Below are positions 16,285-24,382 of a DNA stretch of 64,000 nucleotides, piece after piece. The translations under genes and the position numbers were made by a program. The notes beneath the pieces were generated by a model. That model did no database searches. It saw only the letters and a list, made by a program, of their open reading frames with translations, and had not been told where the DNA came from. Source of the DNA: Flavonifractor porci (GTDB lineage: Bacteria; Bacillota; Clostridia; Oscillospirales; Oscillospiraceae); contig NZ_JBBHLB010000006.1 of assembly GCF_037572415.1 (NCBI RefSeq), forward strand, positions 62,001 through 126,000, written 5' to 3'. The first letter of the stretch is position 1; each line of letters begins with the position of its first letter.

Positions 16285-17544
16285 TCAGCACTTCTCAAAC
16301 ACGGAGGCCACGCCCATGCCGCCGCCGATGCACAGGGTGGCCAGGCCCCGCTTGGCCTCGGGCCGCTTGAGCATCTCATGCAGCAGGGTAACGATAATGC
16401 GGGCGCCGGAAGCGCCTACGGGGTGACCCAGGGCAATGGCGCCGCCGTTGACGTTGACTTTCTCCATGTCGAAGCCCAGCTCACGGGCCACGGCGATGGA
16501 CTGAGCGGCAAAGGCCTCGTTGGCCTCCACCAAGTCGATGTCCTCGATGGTCAGCCCGGCCTTGGCCAGGGCCTGACGGGAGGCGGGCACAGGGCCCACG
16601 CCCATGATCTTGGGGTCCACGCCCCCCTGGCCCCAGCCGATCAGCTTGGCCATGGGCTTCAGGCCGTACTTCTCCACGGCCTCGCCGGAGGCCAGCACGA
16701 TGGCGGCGGCGCCGTCGTTGATACCGGAGGAGCTGGCGGCGGTGACCCGCTGGACGTGCTTGCGGGCATCGTCCCCATGGACCTGGGCGGGCTCAAAAGT
16801 ATGGATGATCTCGTCCTCCACGCCCTCGGGACCGGCGGGGAAAGCCCCCTTCAGCTTGGAGATGCCCTCCACGGTGACCCCGGCCTTGGGGAACTCGTCC
16901 ACCTTGAACTCCACCATTTCCTTCTTCTTTTTCACCATGACGGGCACGATTTCAGCCGCAAACTTACCGGCGGCCTGGGCAGCCTCGGTCTTCTGCTGGG
17001 AGGCGGCGGCAAAGGCGTCCATCTCCTCACGGGTAATGCCCCACACGTCAGCCACATTCTCAGCGGTGGTGCCCATGTGGTAGTTGTTGTAGGCATCCCA
17101 CAGGCCATCCTTGATCATGGTGTCCACCACCTTCTTGTCGCCCATACGGGCGCCCCAGCGCTCGGCGGGCAGAGCGTAGGGAGCGGCGGACATATTCTCG
17201 GTACCGCCGCACACAATGATGTCGGCGTCACCGGCCAGGATGGTGCGGGCTGCCTCAATCATGGACTTCATGCCGGAGCCGCACACCATGCCCACAGTGT
17301 AAGCGGTAACAGAGTAAGGGATGCCGGCCTTTACGGCCACCTGGCGGGCCACGTTCTGGCCCTGGGCGGCAGTGAGCACGTTGCCGAACATGACCTCGTC
17401 CACCTGCTCGGGCTTTACACCGGCCCGGTGCAGGGCCTCCTTCACCACGATGGCGCCCAGCTCCACGGAAGAGGTGTTGGTGAGAGAGCCGCCGAAGGAA
17501 CCCATGGCAGTACGGCAGCAGTTAACCACATACAATTCTTTCAT
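16285..17544 (-). CDS. thlA: acetyl-CoA C-acetyltransferase (thiolase)
   Basis: Condenses two acetyl-CoA to acetoacetyl-CoA, the first step of butyrate synthesis. 419 residues from the ATG at 17544 (AGGAGGAT upstream). Active-site Cys88 is in MVCGSGMKS, His374 in GGAIALGHPVGASGAR and Cys405 in LCIGGGMG; NEAFAAQ is present. It is about 25 residues longer than typical. The extra length sits between KLKGAFP and VTAASSSGINDGAA, in place of the usual short loop. It is followed by crt and preceded by etfA in one operon. Confidence 0.95.
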   Translation of the reverse strand: MKELYVVNCCRTAMGSFGGSLTNTSSVELGAIVVKEALHRAGVKPEQVDEVMFGNVLTAAQGQNVARQVAVKAGIPYSVTAYTVGMVCGSGMKSMIEAARTILAGDADIIVCGGTENMSAAPYALPAERWGARMGDKKVVDTMIKDGLWDAYNNYHMGTTAENVADVWGITREEMDAFAAASQQKTEAAQAAGKFAAEIVPVMVKKKKEMVEFKVDEFPKAGVTVEGISKLKGAFPAGPEGVEDEIIHTFEPAQVHGDDARKHVQRVTAASSSGINDGAAAIVLASGEAVEKYGLKPMAKLIGWGQGGVDPKIMGVGPVPASRQALAKAGLTIEDIDLVEANEAFAAQSIAVARELGFDMEKVNVNGGAIALGHPVGASGARIIVTLLHEMLKRPEAKRGLATLCIGGGMGVASVFEKC

Positions 17545-17586
17545 AATGATCCTCCTGACAATTCTTATCATCCCGCGCAAATGCGC

Positions 17587-18570
17587 TCATCGGTTTTTCC
17601 ATGCTTCCACAAAGGGCGGAAGGACCTGGTAGAGATCGCCCTCCACTCCATAGTCGGCCACCTGAAAAATAGGGGCTCTGGGGTCTTTGTTGATGGCCAC
17701 GATCACATCCGACCCGCTCATCCCGGCCAGATGCTGCATGGCCCCTGAGATACCGCAGGCGATGTACAGCCGTGGGGCCACGGTCTTTCCGGTCTGTCCC
17801 ACCTGGTGGGCATGGGAGATCCATCCCAGGTCCACCGCCGCACGGGAGGCCGCCACCTGGGCCCCCAATATTTTAGCCGCCTCACGGAGCAGGTCAAAGC
17901 CTTTGGGACCGCCCAGTCCCCGCCCACCGGCAAGGATGATCTCAGCCCCCTCCAGATCCACTTTATCCTGTACTGCGGCTCTGATCTGATGGGCGACACG
18001 CAGCGGAGAGGGCGGCACATGGATGGTTTCCCGCACCACAGTGGGAGGGGGGGCTTCAAAAAAAGCGGCCGCACGGCGGAAGGCTCCGGGACGCACAGTC
18101 CCGATCTGGGGCAGGCCGGGACCGCAGATCTGAGTCACCATCTGCTTGCCGCCCAGCACCGGCCGGGTGAAGAGAACGCTGCCGGTATCGGCTGCCTCCA
18201 GCGCCACCGCATCCTGAGCCAGGCCCACTTTCAGGGCCGCGGCCACCGCCGCGGCCAGCTCCCGCCCGGTCTGATCGGCGGAAAACAGGATCACCGCGGG
18301 CCGGTGACGCTCCACCAGAATACCCAGGGCGGCGGCATATACGTCCGTCTGATAGACCGCGTATTCTTCCCCCTCCACCGCCACGATCTTATCCACGCCG
18401 GACCCGACGGCGGCTCCAAGCAACTCGTCCACCGCCCCGCCTATGGCTACCGCGGTCAGGCTCCCGCCCAGCCACTGGGCCAGCGTTCTCCCCGGAGTGA
18501 CCAGTTCCAGCCCGGTACAGGACCCGTCAACGTCTTCCAGCCAGATCCAGACATCCTGCTTTCCTTCCAT
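17587..18570 (-). CDS. etfA: electron transfer flavoprotein alpha subunit (copy 2)
   Basis: 327 residues from the ATG at 18570 (GAGGAGGTG upstream). The C-terminal FAD motif HQVGQTGKTVAPRLYIACG and the APIFQVADYGVEGDLYQVL end are clear; the N-terminal half is strongly diverged from copy 1 at 1.4 kb. It lies in the bcd operon between etfB and thl, so it should accept electrons from butyryl-CoA dehydrogenase. In clostridia such a complex can bifurcate electrons between crotonyl-CoA and ferredoxin; that is family knowledge, not seen here. Confidence 0.92.
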   Translation of the reverse strand: MEGKQDVWIWLEDVDGSCTGLELVTPGRTLAQWLGGSLTAVAIGGAVDELLGAAVGSGVDKIVAVEGEEYAVYQTDVYAAALGILVERHRPAVILFSADQTGRELAAAVAAALKVGLAQDAVALEAADTGSVLFTRPVLGGKQMVTQICGPGLPQIGTVRPGAFRRAAAFFEAPPPTVVRETIHVPPSPLRVAHQIRAAVQDKVDLEGAEIILAGGRGLGGPKGFDLLREAAKILGAQVAASRAAVDLGWISHAHQVGQTGKTVAPRLYIACGISGAMQHLAGMSGSDVIVAINKDPRAPIFQVADYGVEGDLYQVLPPFVEAWKNR

Positions 18571-18583
18571 GTTGCCCACCTCC

Positions 18584-19399
18584 TCAAAGTACCCTGGCCC
18601 GCTCCAGCCCATGCAGCAGCTCCAGTGCCGCCGCCTCGCCGGAAGATGCGCTGATCCGCACGGCATCCGCCTTCGCGGTGGGCGCAAAGCGCTTTATGGT
18701 ATGCACCCGTGCCCCCGCCCGGCCAACGGCGGTCAGATCCACAGCGGACAGGTCTTTTTTGTGGAGCACGGGCACTTCCATCTCCACAGCCATCATATTG
18801 CGTAAAATCGTTGGATAGCGCAGGGGGTGGTCAGACCGGGTCACCAGCGCCACACTGCCCCAGGGCGCCTCCACCGTCTGGACGCCCCGACCGGTCTCCC
18901 GTTCCAGGCGGAAACCGCCGTCGGCAGGGATAGCCGCAAGCACACCGCCCACCGCGGGGCGTCTCAGCGCCTCAGCCAGAGAGGGGCCGGTAAGTCCGCT
19001 GCCCATATCGGCCGACTGCTGTCCGCAGAGGATCAGGTCAAAGGTCCGCCCCCGGCGGCGTTCCAGCTCCTCAGCCGCCGCCGCCAGGATCATGCCTTTG
19101 GCCACCGGGTCGGAGCCTTCAAAGTCCGGGTCCCGGACCAGCATGACCTCCTCCCCCGCCACGGAATACCCGCTGCGCAGCGCCTCCTCTCCATCCAGAG
19201 AGAGCAGGGTGATGGAGCAGTTGGAGCAGCCGTCCTGTATCCGCGCGGCAGCCTCCAGAGCGTACCCGTCCAGCGTGCTGATGACCTGCTCCACATGGTC
19301 GGGAAAGGCCACCCCCACCTCCGGGTCCGGCACCCCCGCCGCCAGATCAGGTACTTGCTTGAGACAGACCAACAGATCCATATCCGATCCACGCCCCAT
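18584..19399 (-). CDS. etfB: electron transfer flavoprotein beta subunit (copy 2)
   Basis: ETF beta subunit, up to 271 residues, diverged from copy 1. It has LLVCLKQVPD at the start and CGQQSADMGSGLTGPSLAEAL as the ETF-beta signature, with ADMGS in place of AIDGD. The first ATG at 19399 directly follows the stop of the upstream hydrolase gene (TGAATG), which suits translational coupling. The ATG at 19381 gives the more usual N-terminus, and neither has a strong ribosome binding site. It pairs with the following etfA in the butyryl-CoA operon. Confidence 0.9.
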   Translation of the reverse strand: MGRGSDMDLLVCLKQVPDLAAGVPDPEVGVAFPDHVEQVISTLDGYALEAAARIQDGCSNCSITLLSLDGEEALRSGYSVAGEEVMLVRDPDFEGSDPVAKGMILAAAAEELERRRGRTFDLILCGQQSADMGSGLTGPSLAEALRRPAVGGVLAAIPADGGFRLERETGRGVQTVEAPWGSVALVTRSDHPLRYPTILRNMMAVEMEVPVLHKKDLSAVDLTAVGRAGARVHTIKRFAPTAKADAVRISASSGEAAALELLHGLERARVL

Positions 19400-20443
19400 T
19401 CACTTTGGGCTCACGCGGCCCTCAAAATAGGCCCGGATGGCGGCGGCGATGTCCACCGGCTGGCCGGGCAGGTAGGCGGATACGCCCGCTCGCTCCTCTC
19501 TGCGGAGGGCCCCCAGCTCGGTCAGACAGGCCAGATGGGTCATGGCCTCGCCTACGGCAAACCACTTCTGTCCCGAGGGGAAGTCCTCCCAGCCCTTGGC
19601 CCGGATGGACCAGGTCATTCGCTTGGCCACCTCATAGCCGCTGATGCCAGGCTGGTCCGTCACAATACCCACCACTTCCTCCAGGCGGACCTGGTGGTGG
19701 CGGAGCAGGCTTTCGATCCGCCCCTGCAGATCCGTGTTGGTGGCCCGGTGGCCGGGCAGGCAGAGGTCCACCTTCAGCTTGGCGATCTTACCCAGGCTGA
19801 CAAAGTAGGTGGCCAGCGGGTTTTGCAGCTCCTCCCAGATGGAGATGTTGGGGGTGATGTCAAAGAGGACGTGGTCGCCGGTGAAGAGTACCCCCTTCTC
19901 CTCCCAGAAGAGGCAGGTATGGCCGGGGGTATGTCCAGGGGTGAAGATTCCCTTCAGCCGGATACCCCCCACCTGGATCTCCCCGCCGTCCTCCACCGGA
20001 ATGGCCTCCAGAACACAGTCCGGCCGGTATTTCCGGCCCGGATTGTTCTCCTTGACCACGGCCAGCTCCTCAGGCGGGAAACCCTCGTTCAGAAAGCGCA
20101 GCGCCTGATTCCCCCAGCCGTCGGGGTGGGTCAGGAACCGGTTCATCCCCGCGTTGTCTACGGGATTCATGTAGATCCGGCTGTTTCTGCCCGATACCTG
20201 GCTGGCCAGGCCCACATGGTCGGAGTGCAGATGGGTGAGAAAGAGGTCGGTGCGCTCCATGTCCAGCCCCAGCTCACGGATGCCTCCCTGAAGCGCCTCC
20301 AGGCACTCCGGCCGATTAAAGCCGGTGTCGATGAGCAGATTTCTGCCTTCTCCGCAGATGACGTAGCTGTTCAGTTCCCGCAGGGGGTTCTGAGGCAGCG
20401 TTACTCCAATGCGATAGACCCCGTCGCGGATCTGTTCTACCAT
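19400..20443 (-). CDS. metallo-beta-lactamase-fold hydrolase
   Basis: 347 residues from the ATG at 20443 (AAAGGAGCGAAAGGAAC upstream). Metal-binding motif H71-x-H73-x-D-H76 (THLHSDHVG), then FTPGHTPGH and FTGDHVLF. The C-terminal about 100 residues resemble the winged-helix extension of LACTB2/glyoxalase II-like proteins. It is embedded between bcd and etfB of a butyryl-CoA operon. A hydrolase of CoA or glutathione-type thioesters would fit, but the substrate is not evident. It is not a beta-lactamase by context. Confidence 0.85.
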   Translation of the reverse strand: MVEQIRDGVYRIGVTLPQNPLRELNSYVICGEGRNLLIDTGFNRPECLEALQGGIRELGLDMERTDLFLTHLHSDHVGLASQVSGRNSRIYMNPVDNAGMNRFLTHPDGWGNQALRFLNEGFPPEELAVVKENNPGRKYRPDCVLEAIPVEDGGEIQVGGIRLKGIFTPGHTPGHTCLFWEEKGVLFTGDHVLFDITPNISIWEELQNPLATYFVSLGKIAKLKVDLCLPGHRATNTDLQGRIESLLRHHQVRLEEVVGIVTDQPGISGYEVAKRMTWSIRAKGWEDFPSGQKWFAVGEAMTHLACLTELGALRREERAGVSAYLPGQPVDIAAAIRAYFEGRVSPK

Positions 20444-20466
20444 GTTCCTTTCGCTCCTTTTGCACC

Positions 20467-20504
20467 GGCCAATGCCCAACACCGGCCGGTGTTGGGCATT
20501 GGCC
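20467..20504 (-). other. 38-nt perfect palindrome between bcd and the hydrolase gene
   Basis: GGCCAATGCCCAACACCGG followed by its exact complement, 10 nt after the bcd stop. There is no T-tract, so it is probably an mRNA processing or stability hairpin that sets bcd expression above the distal genes. Confidence 0.55.
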
Positions 20505-20514
20505 ACCATTGTTT

Positions 20515-21657
20515 TTACTTAAACAGCTTGCCGGAGAGGATCAGCTTCTGGATCTCGTTGCTGCCCTCATAGATCTGGGTGATCTTGGCGTCGCGCATCA
20601 TGCGCTCCACATGGTACTCCTTCATGAAGCCGTTGCCGCCCAGCATCTGGACCGCCTCGGTGGTGACGTGCATGGCGGCGTCGGTGCACACCAGCTTGGC
20701 CTTGGCGGCGGACTCGGTGTAGGGGCGGCCCTCCTGCTTATCCAGGGCGGCCTTGTAGAGCATATACTTGGCCTGCTCGATCTGCACCTGCATATCCACC
20801 ATGCGGAAGGCCAGGTTCTGCTGCTTGGCAATGGGCTTGCCGAACTGCTCCCGCTCCATCATGTACTTGCGGGCGATCTCAAAGGCGCCCTCGGCAATAC
20901 CCAGGCCCTGGGCTGCCACACCGATGCGGCCGCCGTCCAGGGACTTCATGGCCAGCGCGAAGCCCTTGCCGGGCTCAGCCACCATGTTGTACTCGGGCAC
21001 GCGGCAGTTGTCGAAATACAGTTCGCACACGGCGGCGCTGCGGATACCCATGGTGTTGTGGCGCTTGCCCTGCTCAAAGCCCGGGGTGCCCTTGGGCACC
21101 ATGAAGCAGGCCATGCCCTTGGTGCCGGGTGCCACATCGGTGGTGGTGAACACCACAAAGTAGTCGGACACAGGGCCGTTGGTGATGAAGCACTTGGAGC
21201 CGTTGATGACCCACTCGTCGCCGTCCTTCACGGCAATGGTCTTGCACCCGGCGGCGTCGGAGCCGGCGTTGGGCTCGGTGAGGGCAAAAGAACCCAAGGC
21301 CTTACCGGAGGCCACGGGACGGATGAACTCCGCCTTCTTCTCGGCGGGCAGGTCGGAATTCATGATCACGCCGCAGAACAGAGAAGTGGACACGGAGTAG
21401 GTGATGCCCATGGAGGCGTCCACCTTGGAGATCTCCTCCAGAGAGACGATGTAGGACAGATAGTCGCCGCCCTGGCCGCCCATCTCCACAGGATAGGGAA
21501 TGCCGATCAGGCCCATACGGCCCATCTCGTCATACAGGTCCCGGGGAAACTCAGCGGTGGCGTCCCGGGTCAGGATATCCTTGGCCAGGGTGTTCTCAGC
21601 AAAATCACGGGCGATCTTCTGGGCGTTCAGCTGGTTCTGAGTCAGTTCAAAGTTCAT
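20515..21657 (-). CDS. bcd: butyryl-CoA dehydrogenase
   Basis: 380 residues, first gene of the butyryl-CoA operon. It reduces crotonyl-CoA to butyryl-CoA with ETF. The ATG at 21657 follows AAAGGGAGAG. The FAD-binding motif SFALTEPNAGSDAAG, substrate-binding REQFGKPIAKQQ and catalytic Glu near residue 364 in IYEGSNEIQ are all present, as is QMLGGNGFMKEYHVERMMRD. It is clearly distinct from the acyl-CoA dehydrogenase at 0.2 kb and closer to classical clostridial Bcd. Confidence 0.95.
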   Translation of the reverse strand: MNFELTQNQLNAQKIARDFAENTLAKDILTRDATAEFPRDLYDEMGRMGLIGIPYPVEMGGQGGDYLSYIVSLEEISKVDASMGITYSVSTSLFCGVIMNSDLPAEKKAEFIRPVASGKALGSFALTEPNAGSDAAGCKTIAVKDGDEWVINGSKCFITNGPVSDYFVVFTTTDVAPGTKGMACFMVPKGTPGFEQGKRHNTMGIRSAAVCELYFDNCRVPEYNMVAEPGKGFALAMKSLDGGRIGVAAQGLGIAEGAFEIARKYMMEREQFGKPIAKQQNLAFRMVDMQVQIEQAKYMLYKAALDKQEGRPYTESAAKAKLVCTDAAMHVTTEAVQMLGGNGFMKEYHVERMMRDAKITQIYEGSNEIQKLILSGKLFK

Positions 21658-21724
21658 GGATACTCTCCCTTTCTTTATCGTAATATTGCCGAAGTACGCA
21701 TTGACTCTCGCTGTATAACAGTTT

Positions 21725-21740
21725 AGCAAAGCGTGTGCCA
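21725..21740 (-). promoter_or_regulatory. sigma-54 (-24/-12) promoter of the bcd operon
   Basis: Minus-strand sequence TGGCACACGCTTTGCT is a perfect match to TGGCAC-N5-TTGCW. The predicted start is near 21713, about 56 nt before the bcd ATG, the same leader length as for the CoA-transferase operon. Confidence 0.9.
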
Positions 21741-21880
21741 CATTCTCCCTCCACAGTACTTCTTTACGATATTTCGGCTTACGGGTTGAGATATCCCCCA
21801 TATATCCCTCTGTTTTTTACTGCTTATTTCCTTTTTTAGCTGATTTGGATATGGCACGAATCCCCTTTAGGGCACCGACA

Positions 21881-21921
21881 ATGAACCAAAACTCGCTCTG
21901 CTGTTTCCAAAGTTGATTCAC
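21881..21921. promoter_or_regulatory. candidate upstream activator site, second copy
   Basis: ATGAACCA (21881-21888) and TGATTCAC (21914-21921) form an inverted pair with centres 33 bp apart, about three helical turns. They match the half-sites at 10136-10187 (consensus RTGAAYCA) and lie about 140 bp upstream of the -24 element. The remaining 21741-21960 is AT-rich and shows no gene. Confidence 0.5.
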
Positions 21922-21962
21922 CCGTCCCGTAGTTTCACCTTTATGACCACACGCACCACGGA

Positions 21963-22000
21963 AATGAGGCTCTGCCCCCATTGGTGGGCAGAGCCTCATT
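21963..22000 (-). terminator. hairpin at the end of the queG-like gene
   Basis: AATGAGGCTCTGCCC pairs perfectly with GGGCAGAGCCTCATT around an 8-nt loop; the right arm covers the stop codon of the queG-like gene. The T-tract is weak, but the position suits termination of the murE-like operon before the bcd control region. Confidence 0.6.
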
Positions 22001-22814
22001 TCCACTCCAGATTGCGCCGCAGGGGGGCGGGCCCCCGCCAGGCAAAGGCCCGGTCGCCGTACTTCTCCCGGAAGGTCCGGTTGGTGAGTCCCTCCAGGTC
22101 GGCCCGGTCCAGGGTATCCACCAGTCCCTCTCGAAACTCAGGCAGAGGGGATAGGGCGGGATGGGCGTTGTAAGGGCACACCCGCTGGCAGGTATCGCAC
22201 CCCCAGATCAGGGAGTGGGCCTTCACCAGAGCCTCCTCTTCCCCGGTCAGCTCCCCTTTCTTCTGGGTCAGTTCGGACAGACAGCGGGACAGGTCCACCC
22301 CATTCTCCCCCAGAGCGCCGCCGGGGCAGGCGCTCAGACACTTGCCGCAGCCCACACAGTTGGCGGACGGAGTGCGGGGCGGCAGGTCCAACTCCACGTC
22401 GGTAAGGATGGTGCCCAGGAACACATAGCTGCCGTAGGGGGGCAAAATCATCAGACCGTTTTTCCCTCGCAGGCCGATGCCGCACCGCCAGGCCGCCTGC
22501 CGTTCCGGCAGAGGGGAGTTGTCGGCGGCAGGCAAAAACGCCCTATTTTCGTATTTATCTCGCAAAATATCACAGATCGTATTCAGCTTTTCGGTGACGG
22601 CCTGATGATAATCCCGCCCCCGGGCGTAGAGGGACAGGTTTCCGGGCCGGTCCCCGGCGTAGTAGGGGAAGGCGGCCACCAGCACGGTGCGGGGATTGGG
22701 GCACAGCTGTTCTGCCTTTGCGATGGCCTCGGGGGTCATGTCCTCCGCCAGTTCTGAAAACGGCAAGCCGCCCCAGGCGGCGGCGCCTGCGGCGGCAAAA
22801 GCCTTATTCAGCAT
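21996..22814 (-). CDS. QueG-like double 4Fe-4S epoxyqueuosine reductase family protein, short form
   Basis: 272 residues; the ATG at 22814 overlaps the end of the murE-like gene by 11 nt. Two ferredoxin-like cysteine clusters are visible: CVGCGKCLSACPGG and, after a spacer, WGCDTCQRVCPYN. This is the arrangement of epoxyqueuosine reductase QueG, which makes queuosine in tRNA from a cobalamin and 4Fe-4S centre. QueG proteins are usually about 310-390 residues. The C-terminal repeat region is absent, so this may be a short clostridial form or a relative with another job. Confidence 0.75.
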   Translation of the reverse strand: MLNKAFAAAGAAAWGGLPFSELAEDMTPEAIAKAEQLCPNPRTVLVAAFPYYAGDRPGNLSLYARGRDYHQAVTEKLNTICDILRDKYENRAFLPAADNSPLPERQAAWRCGIGLRGKNGLMILPPYGSYVFLGTILTDVELDLPPRTPSANCVGCGKCLSACPGGALGENGVDLSRCLSELTQKKGELTGEEEALVKAHSLIWGCDTCQRVCPYNAHPALSPLPEFREGLVDTLDRADLEGLTNRTFREKYGDRAFAWRGPAPLRRNLEWK

Positions 22815-24336
22815 GGTCACGATCGTACTTGTCCAGGGCCTGCCGGGCCAGCACCCCGTCGGGGATGCAGGGCTCGGGGCCGTTCTTCCGCTTCTGGAAG
22901 ATCTCGCAGCCCTTGCCCGCCAGCAGCACCACGGCGGGGCGCTGGGCCTCCAGGATGGCGGTCTCCACCGCCCGCTCCCGGTTAGGAATGACGGTGTAGT
23001 CCTTGTTCCATCGCTTGAGGAACACGCCGATGTCGGCACAGATGTCCTCCACCTCCTCGGGGCCGGGATCGTCCTCGGTGAGGATGACCCGGTGGGCCCA
23101 CTCACCGGCGGCATTGCCCATGCCCTCCCGGCGGTCGATGCCCTTGCCGCCGGTGCAGCCGAAAAGCACCGTCAGCTGCCGGTCGGGATACTCCGTCCGG
23201 ACGGACCGCAGGGCGTTCTGCAAGCTCATGCCGTTGTGGGAGTAGTCCACAATGACGGAGATCTGGTTGTCGGCGCTGACATAGTGCTCCATACGGCCGG
23301 GGACGAAAGCATTCACCAGACCCTCTTCCACCGTCTTTTGGGGGATGCCGTAGGCCTCGGCCACCGCCACAGCGGCCAGAGCGTTCTCCACGTTGAACAG
23401 GCCGGGGGTGGAGATGGCCAGCTCTCCCTCGTACCGGGGGGTACGGACGTGAAAGGCGATCTGGTTCCCCTCCTTGCGGACGTTGGTGCCGTATACCGCG
23501 GCGGCGGGGTCCTTCTGGGAGAAGGTAATGACCTTCTCACACCGGGCGGCGGCCTGGGCCACCTCAGGGGCGTGATCGCAGTCCATGGAAATACAGGCAG
23601 TTTTCGCCTGCCGGAAAATCAACAGTTTGGATTGGAGATAGTCCTCCAGATCGGGGTGCTCCACCGGGGAGATGTGGTCCTCGCCGATGTTGAGGAATAC
23701 GGCGCAGGACAGGTCCACTCCGATGACCCGGCCATACTTCAGGGCCTGGGAGGATACCTCCATGGTGAGGTAGTCCGCCCCGGCGGTGACTGCATTGGAC
23801 AGGTGTCGCTGCAGGTCCAGGGGCTCCGGGGTGGTCAGCTTGGCGGTTTTGCGCTCCAGGCCGTCGTCGGTGACGATAGTGGAGAGCAAGGCGCTCTCCC
23901 GGTGGCCCTGGGCAGCCAGCCAGGTGTCCACGATGGACTTGATATAGTAGGCCGTGGTAGTCTTGCCCTTGGTGCCGGTGATGCCGGTGATGGTCAGCTT
24001 GCCGGAGGGGTGGCCGTAGGCCAGATCGGCCAGCAGGCCCATGGCCTGCCGGATGTCGGTGACCCGCAGGCAGGGCAGGGGCACGTCGGGATAGGGGATC
24101 TCGCTGACATACACGAAGGCACCCTTGTCCATGGCCTGGCGCAGGTAGTCCTCCTTGAACTTGGCCCCCTTGCAGAGGAAGAGGGTATGGGGAATCACCA
24201 CCTGGGAGTCGCAGGACACCAGGGCCACCGGGGCAGTCAGGTCGGCGTGAACCGGCCCCTTGTCGGCCAGCAGGTCATGGCGCAGCAGCAGCTGCACATA
24301 GTCGCCCAGAGGGCGGCGGAAATCGGTCATAGTCAT
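22804..24336 (-). CDS. MurE-like Mur ligase with altered amino-acid specificity motif
   Basis: 510 residues with all Mur ligase landmarks: P-loop GTKGKTT (121-127), TMEVSSQALK, LNIGEDH, carbamylatable Lys237 (YLQSKLLIF) and LFGCTGGKG. It would join an amino acid to a UDP-MurNAc peptide or similar acid with ATP. MurE enzymes carry DNPR for diaminopimelate or DNPA-type for lysine; here the motif is DDPG (422-425, TEDDPGPEE). The side-chain clamp is therefore lost, and the substrate is probably neither. It is grouped with a racemase and an ATP-grasp ligase, away from any dcw cluster, so it may be a second, specialised MurE. Confidence 0.85.
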   Translation of the reverse strand: MTMTDFRRPLGDYVQLLLRHDLLADKGPVHADLTAPVALVSCDSQVVIPHTLFLCKGAKFKEDYLRQAMDKGAFVYVSEIPYPDVPLPCLRVTDIRQAMGLLADLAYGHPSGKLTITGITGTKGKTTTAYYIKSIVDTWLAAQGHRESALLSTIVTDDGLERKTAKLTTPEPLDLQRHLSNAVTAGADYLTMEVSSQALKYGRVIGVDLSCAVFLNIGEDHISPVEHPDLEDYLQSKLLIFRQAKTACISMDCDHAPEVAQAAARCEKVITFSQKDPAAAVYGTNVRKEGNQIAFHVRTPRYEGELAISTPGLFNVENALAAVAVAEAYGIPQKTVEEGLVNAFVPGRMEHYVSADNQISVIVDYSHNGMSLQNALRSVRTEYPDRQLTVLFGCTGGKGIDRREGMGNAAGEWAHRVILTEDDPGPEEVEDICADIGVFLKRWNKDYTVIPNRERAVETAILEAQRPAVVLLAGKGCEIFQKRKNGPEPCIPDGVLARQALDKYDRDHAE

Positions 24337-24352
24337 TCACCACCAGAAACTT

Positions 24353-24377
24353 GTAGGGCCGATGTCGCCATCGGCCC
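24353..24377. repeat. GTAGGGC-type dispersed palindrome
   Basis: GTAGGGCCGATG followed by CATCGGCCC, a 9-bp stem with a TCGC loop, between the murE-like and racemase genes. It is one of a scattered family in this window that starts GTAGGG(G/C)CG. Confidence 0.6.
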
Positions 24378-24382
24378 ATTGC

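Noticed and set aside
21851..21866. Another sigma-54 element starting TGGCACGAATCCCC on the plus strand
   Set aside because: There is no GC at the -12 spacing (CCCCTTTAG follows) and no gene starts downstream on that strand.
22804..24336. Housekeeping murE
   Set aside because: The DDPG motif, the gene neighbourhood and the absence of other dcw genes argue against a definite murE symbol, although it cannot be excluded if no other copy exists.
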